NCBI GenBank assembly: GCA_015069625.1
Contig: SVIE01000005.1
Span: 1 to 46,778, forward strand
Reading direction: 5' to 3'
Source: Clostridiales bacterium
GTDB lineage: Bacteria; Bacillota; Clostridia; Christensenellales; Borkfalkiaceae
DNA length: 46,778 bases
Part shown: in pieces, positions 25,720 to 35,275 of the stretch
Layout of the letters: every line of letters starts with the position of its first letter
Numbering within the stretch: position 1 is the stretch's first letter
Position numbers and translations under genes: made by a program
Notes under the pieces: generated by a model
What the model was told of the DNA's origin: nothing
What the model saw: only the letters and a program-made list of their open reading frames with translations
Databases searched by the model: none

Positions 25720-25748
25720 TTGCAAACATCTGCAAATAATGTTATAAT
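25720..25748 (+). promoter_or_regulatory. Putative promoter of the EPS operon
   Basis: TTGCAA (25720-25725), 17 nt, TATAAT (25743-25748). Confidence 0.65.
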
Positions 25749-25824
25749 TACTATGTATTGTTATATAAAAGAAAAAGTGTCTTAAAAATATATATTTTTA
25801 AGCGTAGGGAAAGGAGAAAGGGGA

Positions 25825-26568
25825 ATGTACGCATTTGTTAAACGAACGATGGATATTTTAGTTTCATTTTTTGGGCTACTTATTTTATCTTTCGTTTTAT
25901 TGATAGTGGCAATTGCAATAAAGATTGATTCCAAAGGTCCTGTAATCTTCAAACAGCAACGTGTTGGAAAAAACGGCAAGGTTTACAACATGTATAAATT
26001 TCGTTCTATGAAAACGGACTCTGAACATACAGGAACGGGCGTTTATTCAATGAAGGACGATCCAAGGGTTACCAAGGTTGGTAAATTTATTAGGGCGACG
26101 AGTATTGACGAACTTCCACAGTTTATCAATATCTTAAAAGGAGATATGAGTTTAATCGGCCCCCGCCCCGTGTTAACTTACTATCCTAAAAAGTGGGAAG
26201 AATATACCGAAGAAGAATTAATTAGATTTAACGTTCGTCCAGGCGTTACGGGTTGGGCTGCGGTACATGGCAGAAAGACTAACACCGTTGAAGCAAGATT
26301 TGCTTACGATAATTATTACGTTGAAAATATTTCGTTTGGATTAGATTTTAAGATTTTTCTAATGACGATAAAATCTGTGCTAACTAGTGCGGACAATGAA
26401 GATATTACGTCTGGCGAAACGGAAAATAAAACGGAAAGTGCAAATTCGCAAGCAGTTCAAACGGAAACGGCTACTGAAGAAGTTGCAGTAACCGAAACGT
26501 CAGAAGATAAAACTGTAGAAGAAACTGCTGAAATTCAGGTTGGGGGAAAAAGTGATGCAGAGAATTAA
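25825..26568 (+). CDS. Priming undecaprenyl-phosphate sugar phosphotransferase (bacterial sugar transferase family)
   Basis: KRTMDILVSFFGLLILS, GPVIFKQQRVGKNGKVYNMYKFRSMK, RATSIDELPQFINILKGDMSLIGPRP; acidic T/E-rich tail. Confidence 0.95.
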   Translation: MYAFVKRTMDILVSFFGLLILSFVLLIVAIAIKIDSKGPVIFKQQRVGKNGKVYNMYKFRSMKTDSEHTGTGVYSMKDDPRVTKVGKFIRATSIDELPQFINILKGDMSLIGPRPVLTYYPKKWEEYTEEELIRFNVRPGVTGWAAVHGRKTNTVEARFAYDNYYVENISFGLDFKIFLMTIKSVLTSADNEDITSGETENKTESANSQAVQTETATEEVAVTETSEDKTVEETAEIQVGGKSDAEN

Positions 26569-27496
26569 AATTGCAAAAACCGATTTGTCCGTTTCCCCAA
26601 TGTGCATGGGCGGTTGTCCTTTAGGTGGTTACGGTTGGGGAGATACGCAAAGAGAAGAACTTATCGGCGCAGTTCAAACGGCGTTTGATAACGAAATTAA
26701 CTTTTTTGATACGGCAGATACTTACGGACTTGGTGAAAGTGAAAGAACGCTTTCTGAAGCGCTTGGAAAAAATCTTAATGATGCGGTTATTGTAACTAAG
26801 TTTGGCGTAAGGGTGGAAAACGGAAAGACTTTTTATGATAATAGCCGTGAATATATGAATTTGGCGATAGAGAATAGTCTTAAAAGATTAAAGCGTGATT
26901 ACGTTGATATTTACTTGGTGCATTATCGTGACGGTGTAACTCCACTAAGCGTTGTTGCTGATTCGCTTGAAAGATTAAAAGCAGAAGGAAAGATTAGATA
27001 TTATGGGCTATCTAACGTTTACGAAAAGGACAAGCAAGAACTTTCCGAACTAAAAAATAACGGTTTCGTATGTTTTCAAGATGAATATTCACTTGCCCAA
27101 CGAAAGAACGAAAAGGATATGAAACTTCTTCGTGATGAATTTCAGATGACACCGATAACTTGGGGAAGTTTAGGACAGGGTATTTTATCTGGCAAATACG
27201 ATAAAAATTGTAAGTTTGAAAAAAACGACCGCAGATCCCGTGATATTTACGTAAATTTCCACGGAGAAAAGTTGTTAAAGAACTTAGAGATTGTGGAAGT
27301 ATTAAAAGAACTTGCGGTTAAATACGGTAAATCAGTTCCGTCGGTTGCAATCCGTTGGATATTTGATTACTTGAAAGGCTCGGCGGTAATCGTTGGTGCG
27401 AAAACACCAAAACAGATTTTGCAAAACGTGGAATCGCTCGGCTGGAACTTAGAGAAAGAAGACGTTGAAAAATTAGATAAAATTTCTAGAGAATAA
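26555..27496 (+). CDS. Aldo/keto reductase
   Basis: MQRIKIAKTDLSVSPMCMGGCPLGG, FFDTADTYGLGESERTLSEAL, VDIYLVHYRD, IVGAKTPKQI. Confidence 0.93.
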   Translation: MQRIKIAKTDLSVSPMCMGGCPLGGYGWGDTQREELIGAVQTAFDNEINFFDTADTYGLGESERTLSEALGKNLNDAVIVTKFGVRVENGKTFYDNSREYMNLAIENSLKRLKRDYVDIYLVHYRDGVTPLSVVADSLERLKAEGKIRYYGLSNVYEKDKQELSELKNNGFVCFQDEYSLAQRKNEKDMKLLRDEFQMTPITWGSLGQGILSGKYDKNCKFEKNDRRSRDIYVNFHGEKLLKNLEIVEVLKELAVKYGKSVPSVAIRWIFDYLKGSAVIVGAKTPKQILQNVESLGWNLEKEDVEKLDKISRE

Positions 27497-27510
27497 AGGA
27501 ATAAGAGATT

Positions 27511-28353
27511 ATGACAAGTATTGAACTTGCTTGGCTTATACGCAGGCACGGAATTGAAATGACGCATTTATCACACGGCAGTCATATAGCATCAATATTA
27601 TCTGTTGCGGATATTGTTGCCGTGCTTTATAACGACGTGGCAAAGATTTTCCCTGACGATCCAAAAAATCCAGAAAGGGACAGAATTGTTTTAAGTAAAG
27701 GACATGCAGGTGCGTCTATTTACGCAGCACTAGCAGAAAAGGGATTTTTCCCAATTGAAGAACTTAAAACTCATTATGCGGATGGTAGCAGACTTTCTGG
27801 GCACGTTTCTCATAAAGGCGTTCCGGGGGTGGAATTTTCCACAGGCTCGCTAGGACACGGAATTTGCGTTGCAGAAGGTATGGCACTTGCAGGCAAGATT
27901 GATAAAAAAGACTATCACGTGTTCGTAATTTGTGGAGACGGTGAATGTGATGAAGGTTCGGTTTGGGAATGCGCACTTTTTGCTAATCATTTCGGGCTTA
28001 ACAATTTCACGGTTATCGTGGACCACAACAAAATGCAAAGCCTAGATTATTGTGATAACACGTTGGCACTTTCGCCATTTGCTGAAAAGTGGAAATCGTT
28101 CGGTTGGAACGTTTACGATATTGACGGGCATAATCACGACGAACTTAGGAACGCTATGAAGAGCGCAAAAAACTCTGCGGTTAAGCCTAGTGTAATTATT
28201 GCTAACACCGTAAAGGGTAAAGGCGTTTCGTTTATGGAAAACGATATTTTATGGCATTACCGTTTCCCGCACGAAGGGGAAGAATATGACGGGGCACTTG
28301 CAGATTTAGAAAAGGTTCGCCCCGCAACCGTTAAATCACCGTATGGGAGATAA
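27511..28353 (+). CDS. Transketolase N-terminal subunit
   Basis: RDRIVLSKGHAGASIYAALAEKGF, GSLGHGICVAEGMALAGK, CGDGECDEGSVWECALFANHFGLNNFTVIVDHN. Confidence 0.96.
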   Translation: MTSIELAWLIRRHGIEMTHLSHGSHIASILSVADIVAVLYNDVAKIFPDDPKNPERDRIVLSKGHAGASIYAALAEKGFFPIEELKTHYADGSRLSGHVSHKGVPGVEFSTGSLGHGICVAEGMALAGKIDKKDYHVFVICGDGECDEGSVWECALFANHFGLNNFTVIVDHNKMQSLDYCDNTLALSPFAEKWKSFGWNVYDIDGHNHDELRNAMKSAKNSAVKPSVIIANTVKGKGVSFMENDILWHYRFPHEGEEYDGALADLEKVRPATVKSPYGR

Positions 28354-28355
28354 TT

Positions 28356-29276
28356 ATGAGAGATACGTTTGTTAAAACTTTATTAGAAATTGCAAAGAAA
28401 GATAAAAACGTGTATATCGTTACGGGGGATTTAGGGTTTGGCGTATTAAAACCTTTTTGGACGGAACTTCCCGAGCAGATTATAAATGCTGGTATTGCAG
28501 AACAGAATATGACGTCTGTTGCCGCAGGACTTGCGTTAGAAGGAAAAACGGTGTTCACTTATTCAATAGGAAATTTTCCAACTTTCCGTTGTATAGAGCA
28601 AATTAGAAACGATTGTGCTTATCATGATGCAAACGTAAAAGTAGTTTGTGTTGGTGGCGGATTTGTTTACGGAAGTTTAGGAATGAGCCATCACGCAACC
28701 GAAGATTTAGCGGTTATGCGTGCACTTCCAAACGTAACTGTTGTTGCACCGGGGGATAAAGTTGAAGCGGTGGAAGCAACCAAAGCCGTTTATGAAAAAC
28801 AAGGCACTTGCTATCTCCGTTTAGGCAGGGGTGGTGAAAAGGTTATTCATGAGAACGGTATTGAAAATTTTGAAATCGGCAAAGCAATCAAAGTTAAAGA
28901 CGGCAAAAAGGTTGCTATTTTCTCAACGGGTGGAATTTTAGACGAAGTGGATGAAGCGGTTAAATCGCTCGAAAGTGAAGGTATAACCCCTTCGGTATAT
29001 TCTTTCCATACGGTTAAGCCGATAGATAAAGAAACCATTTTAAGCGTATCGGAAAATTTTGATACTATCGTAACTATTGAAGAACACAATTTAAGCGGTG
29101 GTTTTGGCTCTGCGGTAGCAGAAGTGCTTGCTGAAAAGGACGGCAAAAAGGCAAAACTTACGAGAATTGCGTTAGACGATAAATATTCATGTATCGTTGG
29201 CAGTCAAAAATATTTAAGAAACGCATACAGCATCAACGCACAAGAAATAGTAAAAAGAGTTAAGGAAAACTGGTAA
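28356..29276 (+). CDS. Transketolase C-terminal subunit
   Basis: GIAEQNMTSVAAGLALEGKTVFTYSIGNF; GMSHHATEDLAVMRALPNVTVVAPGD. Confidence 0.96.
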   Translation: MRDTFVKTLLEIAKKDKNVYIVTGDLGFGVLKPFWTELPEQIINAGIAEQNMTSVAAGLALEGKTVFTYSIGNFPTFRCIEQIRNDCAYHDANVKVVCVGGGFVYGSLGMSHHATEDLAVMRALPNVTVVAPGDKVEAVEATKAVYEKQGTCYLRLGRGGEKVIHENGIENFEIGKAIKVKDGKKVAIFSTGGILDEVDEAVKSLESEGITPSVYSFHTVKPIDKETILSVSENFDTIVTIEEHNLSGGFGSAVAEVLAEKDGKKAKLTRIALDDKYSCIVGSQKYLRNAYSINAQEIVKRVKENW

Positions 29277-30167
29277 ATGCAAAATAAACAAGCATACTTA
29301 GTAATTGCTCATAACAATTTCAATATTCTCAACAAGCAATTAAGGTTGTTAGATGATGAAAGAAATGACTTTTACATACACGTTGATATAAAAGCTGGAG
29401 ATTTTGATAAAGCACTTATTCTAGATGGTGTTGAAAAATCCAAGATAACCTTTATCCCAAGAATAAGCGTATTGTGGGGAGATTACTCTCAAGTGCAAGT
29501 TGAATACAACTTGTTAAAATATGCGGAAAATTCGGGGGGGGGGTATAAATATTACCACCTTTTATCGGGGGTAGATTTACCCATAAAACATAAAAATACG
29601 ATTTTTGATTTTTTCGACAAGTCGAATAAAATTTATATTTGTTGCATGTCATCGAAGACGACGTATCAAAGAGAGCGAACAAAATATTATTATCCGTTTA
29701 TAAATTGTAGAAAATTTCGCACGAGTAGGATTTTAAAAGGGTTAAGCAAGTATTTGGGCAAAGCCCAAAAATTTATCGGCATTAATAGGCACAAGAATAA
29801 AAACAATTACGAGATTTGTTATTGTGGGTGGCAATGGTTTTCAATCCCAAACGAATTTGCAAAGTACGTAATATCAATGGAGAAAAAAGTTTATTCAACT
29901 TTTAAAATGACGCTTGCGCCTGACGAAAGTTTTATTCAGACAATAGCGATGAATTCTGAATTTCAATCAATGATCAGCAAACTAAACTCAACGGAAGAAG
30001 CATCAATGCGTAGAATTGATTGGAAACGCACGGGCGGACGAACGCCTTATACGTTCACAATTGCAGATTATGATGATTTAATGGCTTGTCCATATATGTT
30101 TGCGAGAAAGTTTGACGAAAAAGTCGATATGGAAATCGTTGATAAAATATATCAAACGATAAAATAA
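29277..30167 (+). CDS. GT14-like (core-2/I-branching type) glycosyltransferase
   Basis: AYLVIAHNNFNILNKQLRLLDDERNDFYIHVD, YYHLLSGVDLPIK, WQWFSIPNEFAKYV, LAPDESFIQTI. Confidence 0.88.
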   Translation: MQNKQAYLVIAHNNFNILNKQLRLLDDERNDFYIHVDIKAGDFDKALILDGVEKSKITFIPRISVLWGDYSQVQVEYNLLKYAENSGGGYKYYHLLSGVDLPIKHKNTIFDFFDKSNKIYICCMSSKTTYQRERTKYYYPFINCRKFRTSRILKGLSKYLGKAQKFIGINRHKNKNNYEICYCGWQWFSIPNEFAKYVISMEKKVYSTFKMTLAPDESFIQTIAMNSEFQSMISKLNSTEEASMRRIDWKRTGGRTPYTFTIADYDDLMACPYMFARKFDEKVDMEIVDKIYQTIK

Positions 30168-30184
30168 ATTAAGGAAAACTAGAA

Positions 30185-31303
30185 ATGAAAATACTTGTAA
30201 CTTCAACCGATTCAATGATGATTCAGTTTTTAATTCCGCACGTAAAAAAGCTTATTGAAAACGGACATCAAGTAGATATAGCGTGCTCGGTGGTAAAGGG
30301 CAGAATGGAAGAAATTAAAGCAACGCTTCCAGAGTCTGTTAATATTTTTACGGTAAATCTTGCAAGAAGCCCAATTAAGCCGTCAAACTTAAAAGGCTTA
30401 AAACAGTTAAAGAAAATTATCGCAAACGGAAATTATAATTTCGTTTGGACAAACGAACCGGTTATGGGGGTTATGACAAGGCTTGCTGCTAAAAAGTACA
30501 GAAAGAAAGGCTTAAAAGTTATGTACATGGCGCACGGCTTTCATTTCTTTAAGGGGGCACCGAAAAAGAACTGGATTATCTTTTACACCATTGAAAAGTT
30601 TATGGCAAGATATACCGATATGTTAGTTACCATAAACCAAATGGATTATGAATTAGCAAGTGAGAAGTTTAAGAAGATTAAAAACATCTATAAAGTTCAC
30701 GGTACAGGCGTTAATTTCGATAGATTAGATATTGAAGTTGATAGAAATGCCGTTAGAGAAGAACTTGGTTTAACGGATGATGATTTCTTAATTATGTCTG
30801 TTGGCGAACTTAACGAAAACAAAAACCAAAAAGTTATTGTGGAAGCGTTAAACGAACTTAAAAATCCAAACGTTAAATATTTCCTTGCCGGTATCGGTGA
30901 CGAAAAGGAAAATTTAGAAACTAAGGTTAAAAAATGCGGCTTAGAAAATCAAGTTAAATTTTTAGGTTACACCAAGGAAGTTGGAAAATATCTTCACGCC
31001 ACCGATGCTTTTGCATTTCCTTCATATAGAGAAGGCTTAGGGCTTGCATCTATTGAAGCAATGCACGTAGGGCTTCCGATATTAACGTCAAACCGCCACG
31101 GAATAAACGATTATTCGGTGTATGGGGAAACGGGATTTAAGTATCATCCAGACGATGCAAAAGGTTTTGCAGAAGGGATTAAAACGCTAATTGAAGATAG
31201 TGCGTTAAGAGAACAAATAGCAAAAAACAATAAAGAAAAATCATTATTATACAGAACCGAAAATTCGGTTAGAGAAATAGAAGAAATAATTAAAACGGTA
31301 TAG
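30185..31303 (+). CDS. GT4-family glycosyltransferase
   Basis: HGFHFFKGAPKKNW, VGELNENKNQKVIVEAL, FPSYREGLGLASIEAMHVGLPILTSNRHG. Confidence 0.92.
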   Translation: MKILVTSTDSMMIQFLIPHVKKLIENGHQVDIACSVVKGRMEEIKATLPESVNIFTVNLARSPIKPSNLKGLKQLKKIIANGNYNFVWTNEPVMGVMTRLAAKKYRKKGLKVMYMAHGFHFFKGAPKKNWIIFYTIEKFMARYTDMLVTINQMDYELASEKFKKIKNIYKVHGTGVNFDRLDIEVDRNAVREELGLTDDDFLIMSVGELNENKNQKVIVEALNELKNPNVKYFLAGIGDEKENLETKVKKCGLENQVKFLGYTKEVGKYLHATDAFAFPSYREGLGLASIEAMHVGLPILTSNRHGINDYSVYGETGFKYHPDDAKGFAEGIKTLIEDSALREQIAKNNKEKSLLYRTENSVREIEEIIKTV

Positions 31304-31309
31304 AGTAGT

Positions 31310-32359
31310 ATGGGCATATATTTATTGACGGCAGGCGTTGCAATATTGCTGTCATGGATAATAAAAACGAATAAGGAACGAGGGGTAAGAGAGATTATAA
31401 ACGGCATCTTGCTTACGATCTTAATCGTTGGGCTTGCGTTTATCGTAGGTTTTAGATGGAACGTAGGTACTGACTATTGGGATTATAAGCGAATGTTCGA
31501 AATTTATAAAGATTACTCGTGGGGCGCAATATTCTCATTAAAAGAACCAGGGATACGACTTGTAGTAAAATTCGTATCTTTATTTACAAATGAAGATCAT
31601 TGGTATTTCTTCCTTTGTGCGCTCATTACCGTAGGATTGCCAGTTATCACGATATATCGTCATAGCGAAAATTTCTTATTAAGTATAACCTTCTATTTGT
31701 TTATAAACTACTTAGGAATATTTAACGGTATGCGTCAATGCCTTGCGATGGCAATTATTTTCTCTGGTTACGGTTTTATTAAGAGAAAGAAATTCTGGCA
31801 TTTTTTAATTCTGGTATTGGTGGGGTCGATTTTCCACTCGTCGGCATTTTTCTGTATTCCTATATATTTTATTTATACGTGCAAACCAAGTTGGCGAACA
31901 ACGGCAATCATTATTTTGGGAACGCTTTTCTTGCGCTTCAGTTACGACATAATTGGTGACGCGGTAGGTTTCTTCCAAGAAGGTGAATTTGAAAGTACGG
32001 CATACAATCAACAATCGGTAAGCCTATTAAGAGTTGTAGCGATGGCGTTTCCGCTAATTTTAGTAACGCCGTTAAAGGGCAATATGATAAAAGAAAAATC
32101 GTTTGCCGTGCATATGCTTTTAGCAAATGCATGCGTGTATGTATGTATGGCGGAAAGTGCATATTTTTCAAGGCTCGGAATGTTCACGGATATGTTCTTA
32201 TGTATGGCAATTCCGTCCGTGCTGAAAAAATACGGGGCAAAGGATAGAGCGTTTATTATCTTTGTAATGGTGCTGTGTTACGCGCTATTCTTCTACGTAA
32301 GTTTAACATCAAACGCAGATTTAACACCATACACAACAATTTGGCAAGCATACGCTTAA
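31310..32359 (+). CDS. EpsG-like / Wzy-type polysaccharide polymerase
   Basis: Multi-TM; VGFRWNVGTDYWDYKRMFE, FNGMRQCLAMAIIFSGYGFIKRKKFWHFLILVLVGSIFHSSAFF. Confidence 0.88.
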   Translation: MGIYLLTAGVAILLSWIIKTNKERGVREIINGILLTILIVGLAFIVGFRWNVGTDYWDYKRMFEIYKDYSWGAIFSLKEPGIRLVVKFVSLFTNEDHWYFFLCALITVGLPVITIYRHSENFLLSITFYLFINYLGIFNGMRQCLAMAIIFSGYGFIKRKKFWHFLILVLVGSIFHSSAFFCIPIYFIYTCKPSWRTTAIIILGTLFLRFSYDIIGDAVGFFQEGEFESTAYNQQSVSLLRVVAMAFPLILVTPLKGNMIKEKSFAVHMLLANACVYVCMAESAYFSRLGMFTDMFLCMAIPSVLKKYGAKDRAFIIFVMVLCYALFFYVSLTSNADLTPYTTIWQAYA

Positions 32360-32396
32360 TATTTATAAACTTATTGGAAAAATTAGAGGGGACATT

Positions 32397-33206
32397 ATGA
32401 AAAAGATATCAATTTTAATGGCGGTATATAACGCTGAAAAGACAATGGATGATGCAATTGAATCCATACTTAATCAGACGTACACCAACTGGCAGTTTAT
32501 TATTTGTGACGACTGTTCAACGGATAACACCTACGCTAAACTTTTAGAGTATAAGGAAAAATATCCTGATAAGTTTATTATTATAAAGAACGAAGTTAAC
32601 TCAAAACTTCCGTTTTCGTTAAACCACTGTTTTAAGTATGCAGACGGTGAATATATCGCAAGAATGGATGCAGACGACACGTCTATGCCTGAAAGATTTG
32701 CTAAACAAGTGGAATACTTAGATGCTAATCCCGATAAAGCGGTTGTTGGAACAAGTATGATTCGCTTTGATGAGACGGGTGATTTCGGCGAACTTATGTC
32801 ATATCAAAATCCAGATAAATATATTCTTAAAACGGCAGTTCCATATTTCCATGCAACTATTATGATGAGAAGGGAAGCGATGGAAAAGATTGGCGGATAC
32901 ACAGTATCTAAAAGAACCGAACGTGGACAAGATTTAGACCTTTGGTTTAAGTTTTACGCAAACGGTTTTGAAGGTGGCAACCTTCCCGACTATCTTTACC
33001 GTGTAAGAGAAGATAGGGACGCAATAAAGAGAAGAAAACTTAAATACGATATCTACTTTGTAAAAACAAGGCTTATTGGGTTTAAGATGTTAAAGTTCCC
33101 GTTCAAGTGGAAAATTTACGCATATCGTCCGGTGCTTTCTCACTTTATTCCATACAAATTAAAAGTAAAAAGAAGAAACAAAAAAGCCGAAAAGGCAGGA
33201 AACTAA
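32397..33206 (+). CDS. GT2-family glycosyltransferase
   Basis: ISILMAVYNAEKTMDDAIESILNQTYTNWQFIICDDCSTDNT; RMDADDTSMPERF. Confidence 0.93.
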   Translation: MKKISILMAVYNAEKTMDDAIESILNQTYTNWQFIICDDCSTDNTYAKLLEYKEKYPDKFIIIKNEVNSKLPFSLNHCFKYADGEYIARMDADDTSMPERFAKQVEYLDANPDKAVVGTSMIRFDETGDFGELMSYQNPDKYILKTAVPYFHATIMMRREAMEKIGGYTVSKRTERGQDLDLWFKFYANGFEGGNLPDYLYRVREDRDAIKRRKLKYDIYFVKTRLIGFKMLKFPFKWKIYAYRPVLSHFIPYKLKVKRRNKKAEKAGN

Positions 33207-33207
33207 A

Positions 33208-34131
33208 ATGTCACTTAAAAGTAAAATCAGAAACAATCCGTGGGGATTATTGCTTATACATAAACTTCACGAAAGACAAAACAGAAAAAATCTTAAAAAG
33301 TTTTCGGATAAAGAGCAGATTCTTCGTTGGTATCAAATGAAATCTGGTGGTCAAACGCCCGACCTTGAAAACCCCAAAACGTTTAGCGAAAAGCAACAAT
33401 GGTATAAACTCAACGAAAAAAATCCGCTTATGGAAAAATGTGCGGATAAGGTTGACGTTAGAGAATACGTTACCGAGTGTGGTTACGGTCATTTGCTTAA
33501 TGAAATTTACGGCGTTTATAACTCCGTTAAAGAATTGCCTATAAAAGACCTTCCCGAAAAGTGCGTTATTAAAGGTGCGCACGGAAGCGGATTTAATCTT
33601 ATCGTAAGAGATAAATTTAAGGTTAAATGGTGCGTTTGGAAAAAGATAATGAAATCTTGGCTCAAACAAGATATTTATTGGAGCGGTAGAGAGTGGGTTT
33701 ATAAAAACCTTAAAAAACGCTTGGTTGTCGAAAAATATCTTGAAGATAAATCGGGCGGGCTTTTAGATTATAAGTTTTTCTGCTTTAACGGAAAACCTCG
33801 TTTTATGCAACTTGAAGTTGGCAGATACACCGCTAACAACACTAGAAACTTTTACGATATGGACTGGAATTTAATGCCGTTCGGTAAAGAGTTAGAACAC
33901 AATCCAAACATTGAAGTAGAAAAGCCCGAAGGCTTTGAAGAAATGAAAGAGATTGCGGAAAAACTTTCAAAGCCCTTCTCGTTCGTAAGGGTGGATTTAT
34001 ATCAGGTTGGCGGGAAGATTTACTTTGGGGAACTCACTTTCTTCCCAGCAGGTGGTGCTCCTGACTTTAAGCCGATTGAATACAACAAAATCGTTGGCGA
34101 CATGTGGGATATAGGTAAAAAAGATGACTAA
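33208..34131 (+). CDS. TupA-like ATP-grasp protein
   Basis: NPKTFSEKQQWYKL, CADKVDVREYV, KCVIKGAHGSGFNLIV, GGLLDYKFFCFNGKPRFMQLEVGR, TFFPAGG. Confidence 0.87.
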   Translation: MSLKSKIRNNPWGLLLIHKLHERQNRKNLKKFSDKEQILRWYQMKSGGQTPDLENPKTFSEKQQWYKLNEKNPLMEKCADKVDVREYVTECGYGHLLNEIYGVYNSVKELPIKDLPEKCVIKGAHGSGFNLIVRDKFKVKWCVWKKIMKSWLKQDIYWSGREWVYKNLKKRLVVEKYLEDKSGGLLDYKFFCFNGKPRFMQLEVGRYTANNTRNFYDMDWNLMPFGKELEHNPNIEVEKPEGFEEMKEIAEKLSKPFSFVRVDLYQVGGKIYFGELTFFPAGGAPDFKPIEYNKIVGDMWDIGKKDD

Positions 34132-35275
34132 AAAAACAGTTATGCACGTAACTGGAACAATGAATTTCGGTGGTGCAGAAGTTTTAATGATGAACATCAT
34201 CAGAAAACTTCACGATAAATTTAATTTCATATTCTTAATTAACGAAGCAAAAGGAACAAGAACGAAAGGAAATTTTGACGACGAAATACTTTCGCTTGGC
34301 GCAAAGATAATTTATTGCAATTCTATTCGTTCAGTTGGTATTAAGCAATATCAAAAAGAACTTACAGCCCTTCTTAAAGAAGTAAAACCTGACGTTTTAC
34401 ATTGTCATTTAAACGCTAAGTGCGGCGTGATAGCAAAATGTGCGCACAACGCAGGAATAAAGAAAATTATTTCGCATAGCCACGCTAAATTAAAGTTTAA
34501 GGGTAATCCGATAAAAAGTCTTATTTCTTATGCCGAACTTTACTGGCAAAGAACAATGATAAATAAATATTCCACGGATTTTTGGGGCTGTTCAGAAGAA
34601 GCACTTTATAGTCTATATTACAAAAAGAACATTAAGGGTGGAAAGTGCAAGGTAGTAAGCAATCTTATTGATGCCGAACGCTTTATTTACCCTGATGAAA
34701 ACGTGGTTAAAGAATATAAAGAAAAATATAATCCAGATGGAAAATTTGCACTAGGGGTTGTAGGCAGAATTGCACCCGTTAAAAATTATTTGTTTGCGGT
34801 AGAAGTAGCGGAAGAACTTAAAGCACGTGGTAAAGATTTTGTTCTATTTATTGCAGGCTTAAAGCAAAACAAGGAATACACGCAAAAACTTTTCGATAGG
34901 ATTACCGTTTGCGGATTAGATGATTACGTTAAATACGTTGAACCTAGAAGCGACGTAGAAAACTGTTACGCTATGATGAACGTGGTTTTAGGCACGTCGA
35001 TAAGGGAAGGTTTTTCATTAACGGCGGTTGAGGCGCAATTATCAGGTGCGTACACCTTGCTTTCTAACGGCTATCCTAGAGAAGTAAACTTGGGTGCAGG
35101 TAACTGCGAACACGTTGATGAATTTAACCCGTCGCTTTGGGCTGATAAAATTGCTAGTGTTATGGAAAATTCGGTGGCGGTTACAGGCGAAGCGAGAAAG
35201 GTTGCCCTTGTTAATCGTGGATTTGATTTAACAGAAGAAGTGGAAAAAATAGCCAAGGAGTATGATAAAGAATAA
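34124..35275 (+). CDS. GT4-family glycosyltransferase
   Basis: MHVTGTMNFGGAEVLMMNIIRKL, HSHAKLKFKGNP, VGRIAPVKNYLFAVEVAEEL, GTSIREGFSLTAVEAQLSG. Confidence 0.92.
   Translation: MTKKTVMHVTGTMNFGGAEVLMMNIIRKLHDKFNFIFLINEAKGTRTKGNFDDEILSLGAKIIYCNSIRSVGIKQYQKELTALLKEVKPDVLHCHLNAKCGVIAKCAHNAGIKKIISHSHAKLKFKGNPIKSLISYAELYWQRTMINKYSTDFWGCSEEALYSLYYKKNIKGGKCKVVSNLIDAERFIYPDENVVKEYKEKYNPDGKFALGVVGRIAPVKNYLFAVEVAEELKARGKDFVLFIAGLKQNKEYTQKLFDRITVCGLDDYVKYVEPRSDVENCYAMMNVVLGTSIREGFSLTAVEAQLSGAYTLLSNGYPREVNLGAGNCEHVDEFNPSLWADKIASVMENSVAVTGEARKVALVNRGFDLTEEVEKIAKEYDKE

Noticed and set aside
27511-29276. Transketolase halves as a frameshifted or split pseudogene
   Set aside because: Separate N- and C-terminal subunit genes are a common normal arrangement and both ORFs are intact.
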